A DNA stretch of 64,000 bases, taken from the NCBI GenBank assembly GCA_958510825.1, contig OY294044.1, positions 45,844,626 through 45,908,625 on the forward strand, written 5' to 3'. The position numbers and the translations under genes were made by a program. Positions 44,543 to 56,910 of the stretch are shown piece after piece. The notes under the pieces are model-generated. The model had not been told where the DNA came from. It made no database searches and worked only from the letters and a program-made list of their open reading frames with translations. The stretch comes from Brachypterus glaber. Lineage: Eukaryota > Arthropoda > Insecta > Coleoptera > Kateretidae. How positions within the stretch are numbered: the first letter of the stretch is position 1; each line of letters opens with the position of its first letter.

Positions 44543-46468
44543 AAAGGACCACGTACATTTCTTATGAGTTAAATGGGTTAAATTTGCTGAAATTTAAGTC
44601 CTCAACTGACTGATTAAAAGTCTCCATGTGCACAAAGCTCTAGGTCTTATAGTTTTCGTGCTAGAGCTTAACAAAAATGGCATAAGTCCAAACTCCCGAA
44701 CGAAATAAGATTTCCAGATGGAACTTGAACTGAGTTACTTATAATAATAACAACTTCATTTTGGAAGTTAGTGAAGTACAAAAACAAAAATATTTTATTT
44801 TCATTTTTCGTCTGTTTACTTAATTGTTGAGACGCCACTGACTTTTCTAATTTAATCAATATATTGAGCGATATTGGGGACTTATACTTCACATAATTTA
44901 AGCAGTTAATTTATATTTTATTAAAAAAGTCACCCTTTTTGTTAGACTGTGATGACTTTTTTAATAATTTTTTAGATGTAATAGGCAATCTAATTCCTAA
45001 AAAACGAATGAATCCTTGACAAAAAAATGTTTAAATCAATTAATTTTTTCTTAGAATCGATTAAATTGGCTAAAATTTAATTATGTTTTAGATGTAACCT
45101 CACTGATCAAAAGTCTCCAAGGGCACAAAGCCCTAAGTCTTTTCAAGATAGTTTTTGTGCTAGAGCTTAACAAAAATGGGTTTTAACGAATTTATCCTTT
45201 TATAAAACTGTCGAAAGAAACAAGATATTTTAAATAAAATACAAAGTAGGGACGCTACTCGCCAAATCATGTAAAGTATGTGTACCCAAAATCGTACAAC
45301 ATATTTAATTCTTAAAAAAATTAGTGGCGTCTCAGAAATTAAGTAAAAATGGAAAAATTAAAAAATAAACCCCTTTTTTCAGACGCCACTCTAAAATAAA
45401 GTTGTTTTTATTATACTTAGTAACTCAGTTTAAGTTTTATCCAAATTTTAGGCAGTTATATCAAAGGGTAGATAATATTAGAATATTTAACCGATTCTAA
45501 AATAAAATAAATTGATTTACGCAAATTAAAAAACAATAAATTAATAGTCATTCGTATTAACGGATTTAGATCACCTACACGGAAAAAAAAATATAGATAG
45601 GAGCGCTATAACACACATACCAAGCAAATTATAATCGCTTATTATATAAATACAAGGCTTTCTCTTACAATTATGGCAGTCAGTGTAAAAATTTATATGA
45701 AATACTTTAATTGTTTAGTGAATAATAAAATATAACAAATAGTATGGCATTTATAGCTTAAATAGATTTAATTATTGTCCGTGCTAATAATTTTTATAAT
45801 ATAATACAATTTCTGTAAATTTATAATAGTGCCTGTAATAAATATAATCGTGTCTGTAATATATATAATCGTTTCCAATTTATTTTTAACATTATTAGTT
45901 ATTGTGTCCCTTAAAATCTATAGCTTAAATCACTATAATTTGCCACTGTTACCAAATATCTTATAATGTATAGCGCAGAGCCCACTAATTTCTTTCCGTG
46001 TACTACATCTAAAAAATTCTTAAAAAAGTCATCACAGTTTAAGCAGTGCTGTAGACAAAAAGGGTAACTTTTTAAATAAAATATAAAGTAAGAACGCCAC
46101 TGCTTAAATTATGTAAAGTATGTCCCCAATATCGCTCAATATATTGAACCCTTAAAAAAGTTGGTAGTGTCTCAACCATTAGATATTATATATTAGATTT
46201 TCGTACTCCACTGACTTCTAAAATAAAGTTGTTATTATTCTAAGTAACTCAGTACAAGTTTTATCTAAAAATCTTGTTTCGTTCAGAAGTTATATCAAAA
46301 AATGTATCCGCAGAATGCCATTTTTGTTAAGCTCTAGCACGAAAACTATAAGACTTGGAGCTTTGTGCCCATGGAGACTTTTAATCAGTCAGTTAAGAAC
46401 TACATCATACTAAAATTTCAGCAAATTTAACCGGGGTCCATTTCCCATAAGAAATTTACGTGTCCTTT
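44543..46468. mobile_element. 1.9-kb element with about 440-bp TIRs and a third internal arm
   Basis: 44543-44985 (TTAAAGGACC... through ACTGTGATGACTTTTTTAA) is mirrored by about 46006-46468. A third, diverged copy of the arm core (AAAGTCTCCA-GGGCACAAAG ... GTGCTAGAGCTTAACAAAAA) lies at about 45095-45420, and a fourth partial copy at 63411-63500. The 423-bp MITE at 45578-46000 is nested in it. The minus frame at 44668-44892 is arm sequence. Confidence 0.78.
45578..46000. mobile_element. CACGGAAA MITE, intact copy (423 bp)
   Basis: The ends CACGGAAA-AAAA and the complement of CACGGAAAGAAATTAG are flanked by TA. The subterminal arms are GAGCGCTATAACAC and TGTATAGCGC. Near-identical to the two halves 54190-54324 and 59303-59591, which it joins without a gap; it is therefore the empty-site reference for the 5-kb insertion there. 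Confidence 0.85.
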
Positions 46469-47246
46469 GCTGAACTACTAAATTTTTATGCAGTATTTAA
46501 CACATAGTGCTTTGTGTTCTTGAAAAAACCACCATGTTTTCTTCAATTTATATTTATCAAGTCATTTTAGTTATTCTTAAATGATTATAAAGTCACCGCT
46601 TTTCATTTGCAGATTATTTTATTTAATATCAGCTTTATAACAGTTAAACAAAGACAAAAATGAACTCTTTGGTTGAATTTTGTGCAGTTTTGTGAAAATT
46701 TGCAAAAGCAAAAGGTATGTTTTCCTTATTTGATCATCATTATAAAACTATTTTTCAGTAGAACTTTATTGCGGATGGATTTCAGTGACATAATTTACCT
46801 TGTATCGTATACGTAGAAGTACCCTTTTGGAACTTCCAAATGGGAAGTGACTACATCTTTTACTATTTAAAAGTAGTTTTGTGAAAATAATTACAGTAAA
46901 ATTTGTACCTATTAATTATATTGAAACATTTTTAGAAATCATTATATAATTTTCAATTAGCTAATTTAATTAATGTTTATGCATAATCAATTTTCCGCTC
47001 ATAATCTAGTAGGCAGGTAGTGTTAATTTCAAGGCTATTCGAGGGCATGAACTTCTATATAGTTGAAAATCATTAGATCATTGTCACACCGTATGACTCT
47101 CACGTCATTTAACTACATATTTAGTTTATTTAATGTATATTAGGTTGACGTGACAATAAAAATAGAAAACATAGGGGATTTATCCATTAACGACGTAACT
47201 TGATTAGATAAAGAGATCAAGATTATTGAAATTGAAATCGTCAAAT
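46469..47246. other. AT-rich DNA, no supported gene
   Basis: TTTTCATTTGCAG at about 46615 and AAAAGGTATGT at about 46712 could bound a non-coding exon of about 100 bp, but nothing else supports this. Confidence 0.35.
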
Positions 47247-47627
47247 CGATACCCCCAAGCAACAAAGCCGTAACTCATATATTGTCATTTTTCACTACAG
47301 CTAAATTTCTAAAATATTTTTTTTTCTTACTTAAGGGTGGGGAAATGATTGAAGTGGAAAAGAAAGCCATGTGACACATCATTTAAAAGCTTATAACATT
47401 CTCTATTTAACCCTATAAGTATTTATTGTTTATTTATTGTTTGTTTCTGATAATATTAAAAATTAGATTTTCTTACTTTAGTGTTTTTTGGTAAACTTTT
47501 GGTTAAAATGACCTGTGGAGAAATCTGAGTAGTACCACCATGTGTGTCTTTTTTCAAGGCGTTTACCTATGAGTATAACTCAAAATAGGTCTAACTTGAG
47601 TTACATCCTTGTTGCATAGGAGTGTCG
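47247..47627. mobile_element. CGAYACYCCCA-GCAACAA element, copy 2 (inverted)
   Basis: 381 bp, opposite orientation to 29387-29751, with the same CGATACCCCCAAGCAACAAA and CGACACTCC-ATGCAACAAGG ends. Confidence 0.75.
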
Positions 47628-48109
47628 AAATGTCCCAAAGTAAAAAAAGATACGAACCTCTAACTTTTTATCATCATACGGTTTCCGTTAATTTTAATTT
47701 TTGTTGAACATATAGTCGGAAAAATGGACAGCAAATAATTAAGTGGCAGATTTTTTTTAATGCGATAACAAAAATATGGAAAGAATAAGTAGTTCAGTAA
47801 TGCGTTGTGGTGTGCATCATCATTCTTATTGCTGATTTGTTTGGTTTATTTAGGAAATAGAATTAAGGCCTATGGCTCATTTGATTGAATATATTTTATT
47901 TTGAATGGACACTTTGGCTTTGGTTAGCTCGCTGGTGCGAGATCATGAATGTATATTTCTTTCCCAATAAACCCTTTTCTCAAGACAAACTATAAATATC
48001 ATGATAAAAACAATCTTCTACAAAGAAAAATCAATTTTTAAAACATAAATTAATAAATAGAAATTATTTTTAAATTTTGAATAAATATTTTTTTATTGTT
48101 ATTATAAAT

Positions 48110-48735
48110 ACACTGCCCAGTAAAAGAGCTTTCCCATTTTTCATCTCCTGGCGTAAAATGGATTTTTTATTGACAGATTCAGTTTTAGCAACCTTAAAAA
48201 TATACCAATTTTCACGAAAACTACCCCCCGCTTTTTAGGGGGTGGAGTTAGATTTTTTTTATTATCAGATTCACTTTCAGTAACCTCAAAAACCCAAATA
48301 TACCAATGAGAAAAAAAATATCAGATTCATATTCGTCGACCCCAAAAACCACAGTGTACCAGTTTTAAAGAAAATATTGAAAATATTTAAAAATGGGTGT
48401 GGAGTTATAAAAATGTAGCAATTTTCAAATTTTTCTAAAAAAATGTATTTTTCCCCATTTGCCCCACTTGCTGCACCCCAATCCCGATCAAGAACTTTTG
48501 GTAACATACCTGTATGCCAAATTTCAGGTCTCTAGCTTAAAGCGTTCTTAAGTTATCATACACACCCGGACAGACCGATTGACTAATTTTTTTTTGCTCG
48601 AAATTGATTTCTATCGACATAAAACGTCATAAAACGCAAAAATACGCAAAAAAATGTTGAAATTTTTTGCACGAATACAAGGCTTTCCGAAATTTTGAAA
48701 ATTTTCAAAATGGGAAAGCCAAATAGCTTAAAAGT
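48110..48735. repeat. Retroelement-like tail and degenerate repeats
   Basis: CCAAATTTCAGGTCTCTAGC, GCGTTCTTAAGTTATC and CACCCGGACAGACCGATTGAC follow each other at about 48512-48590, an arrangement common in dispersed arthropod repeats. The preceding 300 bp holds repeated CAGATTCA(G/T)TTT(T/C)AG phrases. No coding remnant was recognised. The superfamily is not assigned. Confidence 0.4.
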
Positions 48736-49131
48736 TTACTGCTTATATTATTAAGCTCGAATTCAATTAAGCTTAAGTGACCTATTACTATTATTTTTTA
48801 ATTTTTGAGAATTAAGGCAGAAATTATACGACTCAGTTGAAATATTTAATATTGACCCTAGTAGTGCAAGAAATGATGCATCGCTATTAAATTGATATGT
48901 CGGGTTAATTATTTCATAACGTCTGGTCAAACAGAGACAAAAAATCGTAACAGTGTACGTGTTGAAAAGTGACGAAGGCGATCAATACACAGAACATTGA
49001 CTACATGGTATTATTATTGCGCTTGTGTAAATACTTGAAACTACGAGGGTGCAACGTGTCAGTTTTATATCCTGAAAATGCAAGTTTTTGCACTTTAAGC
49101 ACATAAAACTGCCGGGAACTTAATCTGTGTC

Positions 49132-49214
49132 TTTACGAGTGAAATGAGATAAACATTTTATGACAGTTTTATTTTACGAGTGAAATGAGATAAACATTTT
49201 ATGACAGTTTTAAT
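49132..49214. repeat. Tandem duplication, 2 x 41 bp
   Basis: TTTACGAGTGAAATGAGATA plus AACATTTTATGACAGTTTTA occurs twice in succession; a diverged third copy may lie near 49310-49348. Confidence 0.85.
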
Positions 49215-52200
49215 TTCAAAATTAGATAATATATAGAAATAATAACTTAATTACATTAAAAATTAATAAATCCGAAACATGTTGCAATAAATTAATAGGA
49301 ACTCATTTTTGGTTTTGTGAGTGTTAACCATTTATGACAGGTTTTTTTGAATCTGCATTAAAATTAGATAATTAATCTTAAATAGTATGTAATCATCCGG
49401 CTCGATGGACCATAAAATCTGCAATGTAAAATAAATACCATACAGTACAATAATATAAATATAAGTGACATTTTCGAGAAAATTCGTATTAAAACCAGTT
49501 TAATAGTTATAACACGATTTCCAGAATAAAAAAATATACCCAATATTTAAAAATATTAAATTGTTTGCTATAATATTGTTCTTGTAAAAATATTTCTTTA
49601 CTTTTTAATTATTATTGTAATGGCGAATACATTTAAAAAAATATATACTTACCAACAATGCAACTAACTGAAGAAAATTTTTAGATACCTATAGGTAGTG
49701 TTAATATTATTTTTATGCTTTGAGTCTTTGTTCTGTTTTCTATAGATCTAGTTGTGTAGACTTATCTGGTATTTTTTTAAGCAACCTTTACTAGAAGATA
49801 GTGATAACATTTGCGATAAGGGTGCAAGGCGACGGTTTTATGGAACGAATGGAATTTGTATTGGGGATGCAGGAAGAATATATGGCAATCTATTAAATTG
49901 GAAATAACATAAGCACTTATGAAAGTTTTATTGAAAACATGGTGTCAAATTCCTGGTAATATATCAAATTCCTGGTAATATTTTTGTCTAATAATAGCTT
50001 TGTAAGGTTTAAAGGATTATAAAAAGGACCTGCTTCAAGAAATATTTAAATAAGTAAAAAATCCTAAAAAAAATTAATTGTTGCAAATTGCAATGACAAT
50101 TAGCTATTGACAGACAAAGAAAGTGAACGATGTACCTAGAATTCTAGAAGTTTGTTAAATGCATTCACATCGTTTAGTATTTATGTAATTTATGCAAGGA
50201 AAAGAGGTTAGTTAATTATAATTGTTTTTACGAGCTGCTATAGCGTTGGCTAATTACCATAACATAAAAAAACAACAAACAAACAAAAGAAAAAATTATT
50301 AAGAATAAAAACAAGTAACCAAGAAGTTCCCGTAGAATCTACATTTAAATATCGATCGATCGATCATTTATTTAGGATTGCTCAACTTAATATGAACTTT
50401 CGTTTTACATAACGCAAAAACAGGTGATTCTTCCTAAATACCAAGGGTAGCCTCCTTGGTATTTTTATAAACACTTTCTTTAGCGCTGTATGAATTTCAA
50501 ATAATTAACAATAAACAGTAACTGTTAGTTGTTGTGCTTTTATAAATGTTTTTATTAGTTAAACTTGCAGGCTGGTAATATTTATGTAATAAATAAACCA
50601 ATCTGTATTATACATAAATCGTAAATAATTATTTATTTATGTTGCATCTGTTGGATTATTAATAGTACTTAATTTGAACACATAATCCAATTACCAGCTT
50701 TATTAATAATGGGATACAACAATTATAATCATAGTGTTAGGTTGGAGTACAAAATTAATATTGATTAAAATTAATTATTTATGTAACGAACAAATGAAAA
50801 GCACATTCAAAAGCATCGCTTATTTTGTGTTACCCCAACGATAAACGTTACGATTATAAATTTTTGCTGATTATAAGCATAGGTTATATCCCGAGACCTA
50901 ATGATTTAACCTGCTAAACTGCAAGTAGCTGTATTTTTTGTAATTTTGAGCTATCGGCATAATAGTCACGTATCTAAATAGCAAGATGCAATTTAATCGC
51001 TCTTTACAGGATTTGTCAATTATGACATTGTCTTGAAATTTGATTGGTTTAAAATATGTGGAAAATAATCAGTGATAATATCACAGTGATAAAATCCAGA
51101 AAATTAGTTAAAACATACAGAAATCTGGTTGATTCATCCGACACTCTGGTTGTACCATGCATTTATCTAGAGGTCCCATATATATTTTTAAGATTTACTA
51201 TTAAATAATAATCAAATTTTGATATATAATAGTTGGAACATTCAGAAATATCGCTGATAAAACAAGATATACGGTTGGTACAACCATAAATCTGGTTACG
51301 GCTACTATTACACTAGTTGCATAATCCAGCCAGTGTTTTTGGATTGTAGGTACCAACCATTTGAAATAGTTGGTCCTTGGCTGTCTTCTTTTCAGTGCTG
51401 ATTTTGTATCTTTTACGAAAAGAGACCACAATGGCTACATACAGCTGTTGTAGATCTCAGATAGTTTAAGTAACCACATGTTAGTATATTATTAAGATTA
51501 ATATAAACACAGTCTATTAAAATAAATATAATAAGTAGTTATACATAATATTTTTATGGTAAAGTCTATAATAATATCCTTGAATATTATTTTAATGTCT
51601 ATTTATATACTCAAATTCATATCAACCACATGCAAGCGTTTACATAATACTTCATTGTTTCATAGACAATAATTAATAATTATATTGTTTGTTTTTTTTT
51701 TTAAACGAGATGGGTCAATTACGATAAATGTTTGTTTTTTATGTTTTTGTTATGGCAATAATGTGAGACGTGTGAATTCAGACGAGTGATAATTTAAAAA
51801 AATAATAATTTTCACAGAACGACAAAATAATAACATGTTGATTTTATTGGATCTTTTGGCTAACCTTTACCTACATTGTGGGTCCTACAACTCTCTATTA
51901 AATATTATATTAAAGGACAAGTTACATAAAAACTATTTTGGCACACGCGTTCATGTTTTCCAATAGACGAGTGCGCCAAATGTCTTTTGGTAAGAGTTCT
52001 TCATACTATTTTATCTATTTGCCGCTTTTATTTTGCTTACAAAGTACTTTAGTTTTGAATAATTTCAATATGACTGATTTGAGGAATTTATTGTATTTAT
52101 ATTAGTAACAATGAGTTAAATTTAAAAAAAATATTTTTTTATTACAAATTCTTAATAGTCACAAATCTTTTAAGTTTGAAGTGTATTTTTTATTGTTATT

Positions 52201-52253
52201 TTAAATAAAAATAGGCCCGAGAGTAACTTAAACTTAACTGACACAAAATCAAA
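49215..52253. other. AT-rich DNA, no supported gene
   Basis: About 3 kb. Small features only: a (CGAT)n run at about 50352-50366, a hairpin AAATACCAAGG/CCTTGGTATTT at 50438-50467, and TTGGCACACGCG/CGAGTGCGCCAA at about 51938-51980. The minus frame at 51201-51431 is not recognisable. Confidence 0.45.
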
Positions 52254-52255
52254 TA

Positions 52256-53435
52256 CACGGTGTATTTGAAATAGCGTCGGAAATTTTAACAGATAATTCT
52301 ACATTATAAAATATGACAAAAAGTTCCTATAAACATATGTCTAAAAATGCGTCATAAGGGAGGTACGCCCCTTTGAAAGTGGCTAAAAAATCGGTTTTTA
52401 TTTAATAACTCAGGAACCCTTTGAGATATATCAACGAGGTTTTGCACGTCAACTAATCCTACCAAGGCCCGTTTTTATGTGTTATTTTCATGTACTTATT
52501 TCAACCAGGGGTGTGCGAAACGGGGGGGGGGGGGGTTATCAGTTTTTTGTCCCAAACTTTTTTCTGTGTAACTTTTTTGCAATTTTATTTTTGAAATATG
52601 ATTCCTCAGGTCAAAATACATTAAAAAAGTACTCTTGTTGTAATACTGTAGGATTAACCGTTTTCGAGAAAAATTCATTTGAAGGTGAAATTCCACGGTT
52701 CGAGGACGAAAAATTAAATACTAAAATGTTGAAAACCAAAATATTAATGATGCAGGGCGAATGTACATTAAAAACTAAGAAAAAAACCTCATATACAGGT
52801 ATTTCCAAAAATCAATCCTAATGGAGCTATGTTCTCCTAAATATGCACCATTTTTAAAGGGCTATGGTAGCTTTAAAAGCGTTTTTTCGACCTACATGTA
52901 TGGAATCTTTTTTTCTTAGTTTTTGATGTAGAATAACATTGCATCATTAAAATTTTTGTTTTCGACATTTTAGTATTTAATTTTTCGTCCTCGATCCGTG
53001 GAATTTCACCTTCAAATGAATTTTTCTCGAAAACGGTTAATCCTACTGTATTACAATAAGAGTACCTTTTTATGTATTTTGAACTGAGGAATCATATTTC
53101 AAAAATAAAATTGCAAAAAAGTTACACAGAAAAAAGTTTGGGACAAAAAACTGATAAGGCCCCCCCGTTTCGCACACCCCTGGTTTAAATAAAAGTACGT
53201 AAAAATGACATACAAAGATGGGCCTTATTAGGATTAATTCACGTGCAAAACCTCGTTAACATATCTCAAGGGTTACTGAGTTATTAAATAAAAACCGATT
53301 TTTTTTAGCCAATTTCAAAGGGGCGTAGCTCCCTTATGACGCATTTTTAGACATATGTTTATAGGAACTTTTTCTCATATTTTATCATGTAGAATTACCT
53401 GTTAAAATTTCCTACACTATTTCAAATACACCCTG
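52256..53435. mobile_element. 1.18-kb inverted-repeat element, copy 2
   Basis: Same ends and TA flanks (52254-52255, 53436-53437) as 29914-31089 and very similar throughout, including a G-run (12 G here, 52523-52534). Directly to its right begins the dispersed repeat block also found at about 9716, so it inserted at a TA at the edge of that repeat. Frames in both strands (52477-52821, 52496-52696, 52611-52808) are arm sequence. Confidence 0.88.
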
Positions 53436-53439
53436 TATA

Positions 53440-54165
53440 ATCTAATACATTTTGGTTAAAAGACTTAAATGGTACAGTTTTAGTCAATGTTTTTTTACTT
53501 TTGGGACTGAGAAGGATAATAAATGTTATAAACGGTTCCTCGTGAGCAACATATGTTTTGTTGTGGATGTTTTTTTTTGCATTACGCGTATGTGAAACTT
53601 CTTTTTTATATGATTGTGCTTTTCTTGTAAAAGGCAGAAAAAATTATTCGTGGTAAATTCGAAAAGAACTAAAAAACAAAGTATTATAGTATTATTTTCT
53701 CCATTTGAATTCAAATATCTTCAAAAAAATCAGTAAAGTACTTTATTTTTAAATAAAAACAGTTACTTTTCCGAGACCTATATAAATGTTCGAGGCACAA
53801 AGTGCCAAGGCCATTGTTAGGTCGACCTGTATCTACTATTACTGTGGCCGTTCAAAAAACTTTGTGTGTACCAAGGCCGAAACAACTTCTTTGCTAAACC
53901 TTTTTGCGAGCCTTGTAATTCGGCTGATGAATCAAACTGGCTAGGTCGACGCCTTGGCACACAAATAACCATTTTTACAAGCTTTTATTTAACTTGCAAT
54001 GTTTGTTATTAGTATGTTTGTTTAGGGCAAATCTGCCAAAGGCTTTTTCGACCACATAATATACTTTGAAAGCTAAAATTTTATACATATGCTTAACTCG
54101 GCTGACAATACAATTTTATACAAAACTTACCCCCCAACCCCCCCACCCCTAAAATTTAAAATTTA
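53440..54165. repeat. Dispersed repeat, sister of 9700-11345
   Basis: 53440-53790 matches 9716-10070, and 54000-54165 matches 11180-11345 (TATTTAACTTGCAATGTTTG, CTGACAATACAATTTTATA, CCCCACCCCTAAAATTTAAA). The spacer differs completely: MITEs occupy it at 10.5-11.7 kb, and a GTGCCAAGGC inverted repeat here. Confidence 0.65.
53801..53961. mobile_element. MITE-like inverted repeat, GTGCCAAGGC ends
   Basis: GTGCCAAGGC at the left and GCCTTGGCAC at the right, each with a GTCGAC-containing arm just inside; TGTACCAAGGCC recurs internally. About 160 bp, GC-richer than its flanks. Confidence 0.65.
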
Positions 54166-54994
54166 CAACTAATAAAAGAAACAAATAAACACGGAAAAAA
54201 AAATTATAGCTAGGAGCGCTATAACACACATACCAAGCAAATTATAATCGCTTATTATATAAATACAAGGCTTTCTCTTACAATTATGGCAGTCAGTGTA
54301 AAAATTTATATGAAATACTTTAATAGGGTCTTCTTCGATTTTTGGTTTTAATTATTTTTAAAAACTAGAAGTTCTAATTATAATATATATGCTATTTATT
54401 TATTTTTTAGTCTACTTAAACAGGAGAAAAAAAATTATAAAATTTGAATTATTTTTTCCCGCTCCACTGAAAACGTCACAGACAGAGTTTGCGCAGTTCA
54501 AGTCAGTTTTGATTTTGTATGTTGGCTACTCTGATTGTTATTAAATAGTGGGTGTTCTGTGTTAAATAGATGTGACTGTCATGAAGCGTTGATGTGAGGT
54601 TATATTTTCCTATTTTTCGGTTTTATTCAGTTTAAGTTTTATTTGGTGTGTATTTACTGGACTTTTTATATTTCAAGACAGTGTATTTTAAAAAGGTAAG
54701 CACAAAAAGTCTTTTGCGAAACACTAAAAGGTTTGAGGCCTTAATATTTGCACCTAAGATTTTTTTACCATATAGAAATTTTTTGGTTTAAATTTCATAT
54801 CTGTGTCAAAGCATTCTTGAAATATAGTTTATTTTCAAATGACTTGCAGATTTACAGACTATAATGGAAATTACTCTATGTGCAGAAAATTTCTGCATCC
54901 AGGGACATACTTTAAGTATTACATAATATATTTCAAGAACAATGTTTAGTTTTTATTTATAAAACCAAATTATATACTCGTGTTTAACTTTTAG

Positions 54995-55172
54995 GCATGG
55001 ATTTCAAAAACTGTTTTTTTCCAAGTTGCAAAAATTCATCAAAAAACTGCAAAGAAGTTTTTTTACTGTACCAAAACCAGAGGCTGTAAAAAATCATAGT
55101 TATGTTTTTCAAGAACCAGGGACACCAAAGAAATCTATAGGTGGATATTTCTGCTGTGAGGACCATCTTGAA
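54995..55172 (+). pseudogene. THAP-domain exon of the ISL2EU-like transposase
   Basis: The exon lies between an acceptor (TTTAACTTTTAG, ending 54994) and a donor (GAA/GTAAGT at 55173). From ATG 54997 the frame gives a CFFPSC start (Cys6-x4-Cys11) and KEVFL, then hits a stop. The second half of the domain (VPKPEAV ... GYFCCEDHLE, with the final C-x2-H) is in the next frame. The switch falls in a 7-T run, so one lost T explains it. C2-CH spacing and the YFCCEDH ending are typical of THAP DNA-binding domains, which in transposases bind the element ends. The usual tryptophan after the VPK motif is not visible. Downstream exons were not found. Confidence 0.72.
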
Positions 55173-55564
55173 GTAAGTTTAAAATTATATACAAGGTGTA
55201 TGGTACACGAGATGGTACATGGATAGAAAAAATTTAAGGGGTGATAGATCAGCTCATTTTGAGTCTATTAGACCAATATACCCTTATACAAAGTCTTAAC
55301 GTTTTTTAGATATCAGCCTTTTTAGATATTTTTGCGAAATACTTTATTTTTTTCCTGTACGTATGTATTATTTTTACACTTTGATAAAACATTACAAAAA
55401 GAAATGCCAAAGTATAAAAAATATGTAGGCCAATTTATGAGTTAAAATACAGTGGTTCAAACTTATTTTTCTATACTACGCACTAGTTCAAGGGAATGAG
55501 AAAGTTATACACACTTCTTTGTTTTGAAGAAAGAGACTCTCAGGCTGAGACTAGAGCATGCAAA

Positions 55565-55600
55565 TCCCGGGACCAGCGAAAATTTGCTGGTCCTGGGACT
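55565..55600. repeat. Short hairpin TCCCGGGACCAGC
   Basis: TCCCGGGACCAGC and GCTGGTCCTGGGA face each other around an 8-base A/T loop inside the transposon. Confidence 0.7.
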
Positions 55601-55722
55601 GAAAATACATAAAAAAATGTGTACTTTTTTTTATTTTTGGCTTTATCATAACAAAAGGAATAAGCATCTAATAGATGATATTATCAGGGGTAATATCATA
55701 AGTGATACTAGGTTAGGTATTG

Positions 55723-55871
55723 GGGAACGTTCAAGTATTACGTAACGCTCCTAGGGGGGGGGGTCATTTTGAAGTGTTATGCCCATGTTAATGGTATTGA
55801 AAAATAGCGTTACAGGGGGGTGGGGGTCCAAAATGATCAAAATTTGCGTTACGTAATACTTGAACGTTCCC
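55723..55871. mobile_element. PIF/Harbinger-type MITE, TSD TTG
   Basis: The 149-bp hairpin starts GGGAACGTTCAAGTATTACG and ends with the exact complement, flanked by TTG on both sides (55720-55722, 55872-55874). Same terminal sequence as 61304-61540. It is inserted in the ISL2EU-like element and so is younger than it. A G-run lies at 55755-55763. Confidence 0.88.
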
Positions 55872-55936
55872 TTGGTGGTTTTTAGATAAATTTTACGAAT
55901 ATTAATCCCCTATTAATGCAACAACTGCTTTAGCAG

Positions 55937-56124
55937 GAGTTGAATTTTCCAAAAATTGGGATTAATATGAGTAAAATTTGAAAAAAAAAAGCACAGGCAC
56001 TTAACCTAGTATCACGAATTGATATTTAGGAGTTGAATTTACCAAAAATTGGGATTAATATGAGTAAAATTTGAAAAAAAAGCACCGGTAACTAACCTAG
56101 TATCATGAATTTATATTTAGGGAG
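55937..56124. repeat. Tandem duplication of about 94 bp
   Basis: Two consecutive units share TTGAATTT-CCAAAAATTG, GGGATTAATATGAGTAAAAT and AACCTAGTATCA-GAATT, with a few differences. Confidence 0.8.
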
Positions 56125-56739
56125 AGAATATAATTTATATTTAATATACATACCTCTTAATTATAACTCAAGAAAGCTTTGGACTAAAGATTTCAAATTT
56201 AGACCATAGGTTGATTATCTAAAGTTCTAAAAAAGTTCTAGGCTGGGATTGTTTTTGGTAAAAATCGGATTGGGATAAGGGGTTAAAACGGGGTAAAAAC
56301 AATTTATTTGAAAAACATTTTTTTTTTCAATTTATTTTTCGTTTTACAAAACAAGAAACCTTTTTTTTTTTTTCGTTTTTGATTTTAATGAAACTAGGCC
56401 TATAGGGAAAAGTATTATTTTATTGGCAGCAGTATTTTTTGTTATAATAAAGCCAATACAAACAAAAAAGTGAAATTTTTTTTTGTTTGTAATGCAAACT
56501 TTATTCCAGAAATACAATAAACTGAGTAACCAACTTAAGAATACATTTTTTTTTTAATTTAAAGTAGTTTATTGACAACAAAAGTTATACAAAAGGCCAT
56601 TGACCGAGGTCCTTCAGCCAGTATTCAATATAAATAGTAATAGTAACAGTATGACTGTAAATAACAAAAATAAACTTTATGAAAAAAAAAAAATAAATAA
56701 ATAACTTATTGTTTTGCAGCAAAAAAAGAAAAAAAAAAT

Positions 56740-56910
56740 TGTACATATATGTAAAACATTTATTCGTTCAGATCTTGTAGTAGTTCCCATAGTCTTTTCT
56801 GGATATTTGGCTTTGGCAGGTATGTTGTTGCGCTTTATACAGAATCGGTCGAGCAGTGACTGGTTGAACTCTGATTTAGCAAACTTATGTGAGAGAATTT
56901 GTAGGCGGGA
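56740..56910 (-). pseudogene. Possible further exon of the minus-strand transposon gene
   Basis: The minus strand is open here with a protein-like composition: KSEFNQSLLDRFC, then IPAKAKYPEKTMGTTTRSE. It lies downstream of the SWIM exons on the same strand. The + strand is also open (56714-56929) but reads as a less plausible hydrophobic segment. No domain was recognised; the assignment is a guess from position and composition. Confidence 0.3.

Noticed and set aside
51201..51431. 76-codon minus frame with plausible composition
   Set aside because: No recognisable domain, no splice support and no second copy to compare.
52477..52821. 114-codon frame, partly repeated near 30150-30350
   Set aside because: The similarity between copies is explained by the duplicated palindromic element; the product includes a Gly run from a poly-G tract and has no domain.
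54995..55172. P-element or Kolobok identity for the THAP-bearing transposon
   Set aside because: The empty-site comparison gives a 2-bp AT duplication, not 8 bp (P) or TTAA (Kolobok), and the second gene is of SWIM type.
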